A program made the position numbers and the translations under genes. From contig PWEO01000055.1 in NCBI GenBank assembly GCA_003553525.1, positions 1-43,926 on the forward strand: a stretch of 43,926 nt of DNA. Reading direction: 5' to 3'. The stretch is from Clostridiaceae bacterium (GTDB lineage: Bacteria > Bacillota > Clostridia > Peptostreptococcales > T1SED10-28). Below, piece after piece: positions 41,227-43,926 of the stretch (the stretch's first letter is position 1; each line of letters starts with the position of its first letter). Under the pieces are notes generated by a model. That model worked only from the letters and a program-made list of their open reading frames with translations, was not told the origin of the DNA and ran no database searches.

Positions 41227-41961
41227 ATGGACATAATGATACAGCAAATTCTCTTTGGAATCCTAGTAATATTTATAGCGGCCATGACCCAGGGGGCCAC
41301 CAGTTTCGGATTTTCATTAATTGCGGTGCCTCTGTTGGGAATCATGTTTCCCTTGCAGGTTGCGGTGCCCATATTAATGATTTACAGTTTAATACTAAAC
41401 AGTGTCATTCTTTACCATATCCGGGAGCATGTTCAACTAAAGAAGATCATCGTGCTGGTTGTTTCCGGAATGGCAGGCACCCCCTTTGGGGGGTATCTTT
41501 TGAAAGCTTTGGAGGAGAACACCCTGAAGCTGGTGGTCGGCATTATTATTGTCATTGTGGCCGGGGTAAATATTTCCGGTTATCATATTAAAATGAAAAA
41601 CAGCAAACGATCCTTTATTCCCGTAGGTTTTGTCAGCGGGCTGTTAAACGGCAGTGTTTCCCTGGGAGGCCCTCCCATTGTACTGTTTCTAAACAACCAA
41701 AAGGTGGAAAAGCAAATTTTTCGGAGCAATTTAACCCTGTACTTTTGGATGATTAATCTCTTTTCCATCCCTACCTATTTTTTCAGCGGACTGATCACGA
41801 CGGAAGTTGTCAGCTACTCTTTATATCTTTTCCCCGGACTGATGATCGGAACCTTAATCGGAATACGTATGGGAAATCAAGTCAATGAGCGGCTTTTTAA
41901 AAGAATCAGCATGGGTTTGATTATGGGGATGGGAATACTGTCGATTTGGTCGGGATTGTAA
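41227..41961 (+). CDS. TSUP (TauE/SafE) family permease
   Basis: 244 aa with about eight membrane helices in two repeats. MTQGATSFGFSLIAVPLLGIMFPLQVAVPI in the first half and GFVSGLLNGSVSLGGPPIVLFLNNQ in the second carry the family's G-x-x-x-GGP-type pattern. TSUP proteins move sulfite, sulfonates or other C-S and C2 compounds across the membrane. Substrate unknown. ATG follows CAGGAGG. It sits upstream of the VOC and flavin-reductase genes but 135 bp away from them. Confidence 0.88.
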   Translation: MDIMIQQILFGILVIFIAAMTQGATSFGFSLIAVPLLGIMFPLQVAVPILMIYSLILNSVILYHIREHVQLKKIIVLVVSGMAGTPFGGYLLKALEENTLKLVVGIIIVIVAGVNISGYHIKMKNSKRSFIPVGFVSGLLNGSVSLGGPPIVLFLNNQKVEKQIFRSNLTLYFWMINLFSIPTYFFSGLITTEVVSYSLYLFPGLMIGTLIGIRMGNQVNERLFKRISMGLIMGMGILSIWSGL

Positions 41962-42000
41962 CGTCGGGAAAGAAATAAAAAACAGGGAATGCCTCCTTTA

Positions 42001-42064
42001 AGATTTAATCCGGTGGAAAATGGGTATCATAAATAAGAATCGTTATCAATGATTCCCGTATAAT
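42001..42064 (+). promoter_or_regulatory. Control region of the VOC-flavin reductase operon
   Basis: A SigB-like AGATT (42001-42005), 16-bp spacer, GGGTATC (42022-42028). Then TATAAT (42059-42064) without a good -35, and in its spacer region an inverted repeat GAATC-N9-GATTC (42037-42055), whose site suits a repressor. Its reverse strand also matches a Fur-like 7-1-7 pattern at 11 of 14 positions. Confidence 0.4.
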
Positions 42065-42096
42065 CCATCGGAAAAATCGAGAAAGGAGTAAAAACA

Positions 42097-43038
42097 ATGA
42101 AATTAATCAATAAAGGCATTCACCATATAACCTCCGTTGTAGGAGATCCCCAGGAAAATCTGGACTTTTACGGCGGGGTGTTGGGACTTCGAATGATCAA
42201 AAAAACCGTAAATTTTGATGCGCCGGAAACCTATCATTTATACTTCGGAGACTATCAGGGTACGCCGGGTACGGTCATTACCTTCTTTCCATGGCTCGAT
42301 GCCCCTAAAGGGAAAATCGGAGGGGGCCAGGTAGGCGTCACCGCCTATGGGGTGCCGGAAGATTCCCTGCAGTACTGGAAGGAACGGCTGACTAAATACC
42401 ATATAGACTTTAGGGAAGAAAGCCGTTTCGGGGAAGAATATGTAGGTTTTGAAGATCCCCATGGACTGCAAATAGAGTTAACGGAGCGAAAATCCGGACC
42501 CTTAAGCAACTACAGCTTTGGCGGGGTTTCGGAGGAGAAGGGGATAAAAGGCTTTGCCGGGGCTACGTTGTATTCAACAGATCCTGAAAATACCGGAAAG
42601 CTTTTGGAAAACCTTTTCGGATTTGAAAAAATCGGAGAGGACCAGGGACTGATCCGCTACCAAGGTTCTCAGGATCTCGGAAACATCATTGATCTTAAAA
42701 AAACCTCGGAAGATCCCGGCACCACCGGTGTGGGAACGGTGCATCACATTGCTTTCAGAGCGTCCAATGATCAGGAACAGCTGGCCTGGAAAAAACTCCT
42801 GGAAGATAAGGGATACCGCGTAACCAAGGTTCGGGACCGGAACTATTTTAAATCCATTTACTTCAACGAAAATGGGGGAATTCTTTTCGAAATTGCCACG
42901 GAGGGTCCGGGCTTTGATGTGGATGAATCCTTGGAAAATCTGGGTTCTGAACTAATGCTTCCCAAGCAGTATCAGTCCATGCGGGAAAAATTGGAACAGA
43001 AACTGCCGAAGATCGAATTAAAAGAACCGAAAAAATAG
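42097..43038 (+). CDS. VOC family ring-cleaving dioxygenase-like protein (MhqO/MhqE type)
   Basis: 313 aa, two repeated vicinal-oxygen-chelate modules. GIHHITSVVGDPQENLDFYGGVLGLRMIKKTVNFDAP at the N-terminus and VGTVHHIAFRASNDQEQLAWKKLLEDKGYRVTKVRDRNYFKSIYFNENGGILFEIATE in the C-terminal half give the metal-binding H, H and E positions (His8/9, His near 217, Glu near 267). Bacillus relatives (MhqA/E/O) act on quinones and hydroquinones under MhqR control. The same job is likely here. ATG follows GAAAGGAG. The flavin reductase gene starts 1 nt after its stop. Confidence 0.9.
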   Translation: MKLINKGIHHITSVVGDPQENLDFYGGVLGLRMIKKTVNFDAPETYHLYFGDYQGTPGTVITFFPWLDAPKGKIGGGQVGVTAYGVPEDSLQYWKERLTKYHIDFREESRFGEEYVGFEDPHGLQIELTERKSGPLSNYSFGGVSEEKGIKGFAGATLYSTDPENTGKLLENLFGFEKIGEDQGLIRYQGSQDLGNIIDLKKTSEDPGTTGVGTVHHIAFRASNDQEQLAWKKLLEDKGYRVTKVRDRNYFKSIYFNENGGILFEIATEGPGFDVDESLENLGSELMLPKQYQSMREKLEQKLPKIELKEPKK

Positions 43039-43090
43039 AATGAATGAATCGAAAAAAATAGAATCAACGAACCGAAAAATAGAAATGAAG
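43022..43090 (+). repeat. Three degenerate tandem repeats at the gene junction
   Basis: GAACCGAAAAAATAGAATG, GAATCGAAAAAAATAGAATC and GAACCGAAAAATAGAAATG follow each other at about 23-26 bp. The first holds the stop of the VOC gene; the others form the first codons of the flavin reductase frame. They look like slippage duplications of the gene end. Confidence 0.7.
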
Positions 43091-43720
43091 GGAATGAAAA
43101 CCATCGAAACCATGAAAACCATCAATCCTATGGATTTAACGGCTCAGGAAAACTACTTTTTCCTAACGGGATCGGTAATTCCAAGACCCGTAGCCTTTAC
43201 TACCACCCTGTCGGATAAAGGGGTTTTAAACGGCGCCCCATTCAGCTACTTTAATATTGTAACTTCCAATCCGCCGATGCTCTCGATTTCCGTGCAGCGG
43301 GACCGCGGGGAAATGAAGGATACGGCAAGGAATGCCATGGAAACGGGAGACTTTGTGATCCATATTACCGACGAATCCTATATTGAAAAGATCAATGAAA
43401 CCTCCATCGCCTTTCCTCCCACAAGAAGCGAAGTGGAATACACCGGCCTAACACCCGTTGACAGTACCGAAATTAAGACCCCGGGGGTAAAAGAAGCCAG
43501 TATTCGAATGGAATGCGTACTGGAAAAAATCATTCCCCTGGGAGGCACGGAAAAGGCGCCGGCCTGCGACTTAGTCATTGGCCGGGTGGTAAAGTATCAT
43601 GTTCGGGATACCGTGCTTCAGCAGGGAAGAATTGATCCCCGAATCCTCCGGCCCGTCAGCCGACTGGCAGGAACCAGCTACGAAAAGCTTGGGGAAATCT
43701 TTAAACTGGAAAGACCCTAA
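43040..43720 (+). CDS. Flavin reductase family protein (FMN-binding split barrel)
   Basis: 226 aa from ATG 43040. NYFFLTGSVIPRPVAFTTTLSDKGVLNGAPFSYFNIVTSNPPMLSIS (near 38-85) is the N-terminal FMN-binding part of the DIM6/NtaB-type flavin reductases, and IGRVVKYHVRDTVLQQGRIDPRILRPVSRLAGTSYEKLGEIFKL the C-terminal part. It uses NAD(P)H to reduce flavin or quinone-like substrates. Codons 1-24 arise from the tandem repeat and have no family match; translation may instead start at an inner ATG (43085, 43094 or 43112), but none has a well-spaced ribosome site, so coupling from the VOC stop 1 nt upstream is likely. Confidence 0.88.
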   Translation: MNESKKIESTNRKIEMKGMKTIETMKTINPMDLTAQENYFFLTGSVIPRPVAFTTTLSDKGVLNGAPFSYFNIVTSNPPMLSISVQRDRGEMKDTARNAMETGDFVIHITDESYIEKINETSIAFPPTRSEVEYTGLTPVDSTEIKTPGVKEASIRMECVLEKIIPLGGTEKAPACDLVIGRVVKYHVRDTVLQQGRIDPRILRPVSRLAGTSYEKLGEIFKLERP

Positions 43721-43926
43721 TATACTATGTCGATTGAAACCGATCACCGCTTGATGAAACCAACCATAAACCCGCTATAACCCATGAACCGGTCTTAGGG
43801 GGTTTTCTTACGGCGAAAGATAATTAAAGATTTATAACGAAATTTTCCCGAAATATGGTAGGATAAGAGAAGAAAGCATTTAAGAAGAAGGCGAAAAAAA
43901 GAAGTGGAAAGACTGAAGTGATAAGA
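43721..43926. other. Intergenic tail of the window
   Basis: Holds a weak terminator-like AAACCC (43769) with GGGTTTT (43798-43804), then A/T- and purine-rich DNA that may be the leader of a gene beyond the window. No gene seen. Confidence 0.4.

Overview
The window looks like chromosomal DNA of a Gram-positive, probably anaerobic and motile member of the Clostridia (Bacillota). The evidence is: strong AGGAGG-type ribosome binding sites, frequent TTG and GTG starts, A/T-rich intergenic DNA with many hairpin-plus-T-run terminators, a TPP riboswitch with an intrinsic terminator, a textbook flagellar sigma-28 promoter in front of a chemotaxis receptor, a YfmM-type ABC-F protein, and a selenocysteine-containing peroxiredoxin. 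An Alkaliphilus/Tindallia-like relative is my guess, not a demonstrated identity. There is no prophage, integron, CRISPR array, rRNA or tRNA that I can see; most genes are housekeeping, transport or stress functions in units of one to five genes.

Layout: 1-588 is the C-terminal end of a molybdenum hydroxylase. 957-4128 is a two-gene glycosyltransferase operon. 4168-6836 holds a lipoprotein, the purine nucleoside phosphorylase DeoD and a SAM methyltransferase. A perfect 30-bp-arm palindrome (6847-6909) sits between convergent genes. 6920-11385 (minus strand) is a thiamin salvage operon: TPP riboswitch, thiW, thiD, thiM, thiE and a sodium-solute symporter, all overlapping or tightly spaced. 11518-16083 has an arsenate-reductase-like protein, an ABC-F ATPase and a sigma-28-driven chemoreceptor. 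16301-19729 is pyruvate carboxylase. 20073-24637 has a universal stress protein, a MATE exporter, a NERD-like membrane protein, two CDGSH iron-sulfur proteins and a soluble P-type-ATPase-like HAD protein. 24715-26946 is a polar amino-acid ABC importer. 27403-33451 has a second universal stress protein, the selenoprotein peroxiredoxin, a His/Cys-rich DUF1292 protein, a second MATE exporter, a type I glutamine synthetase, a previously easy-to-miss 57-codon gene and an isoaspartyl methyltransferase. 33760-39956 has a small acidic protein, SelO, an atypical FolD, a VanZ-RDD fusion, a PRiA4-ORF3 protein and an OFA-type MFS transporter with a coupled 14-codon leader ORF. 40042-43720 contains a questin-oxidase-like protein, a TSUP permease, a VOC dioxygenase-like protein and a flavin reductase.

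How the parts may work together: a common theme is stress and redox handling (peroxiredoxin, two Usp proteins, CDGSH proteins, isoaspartate repair, SelO, VOC/flavin reductase pair). About ten of the intergenic regions carry a GGGTAT-like -10 element preceded at 13-18 bp by a weak -35, which resembles promoters of a SigB-type general stress sigma factor; this is a hypothesis from reading, not a computed motif. The clearest unusual element is the peroxiredoxin gene at 28017-28616: an in-frame TGA falls exactly on the peroxidatic cysteine codon and is followed by a hairpin with a G-U apical loop, as expected of a bacterial SECIS element, while the usual resolving cysteine is a threonine.
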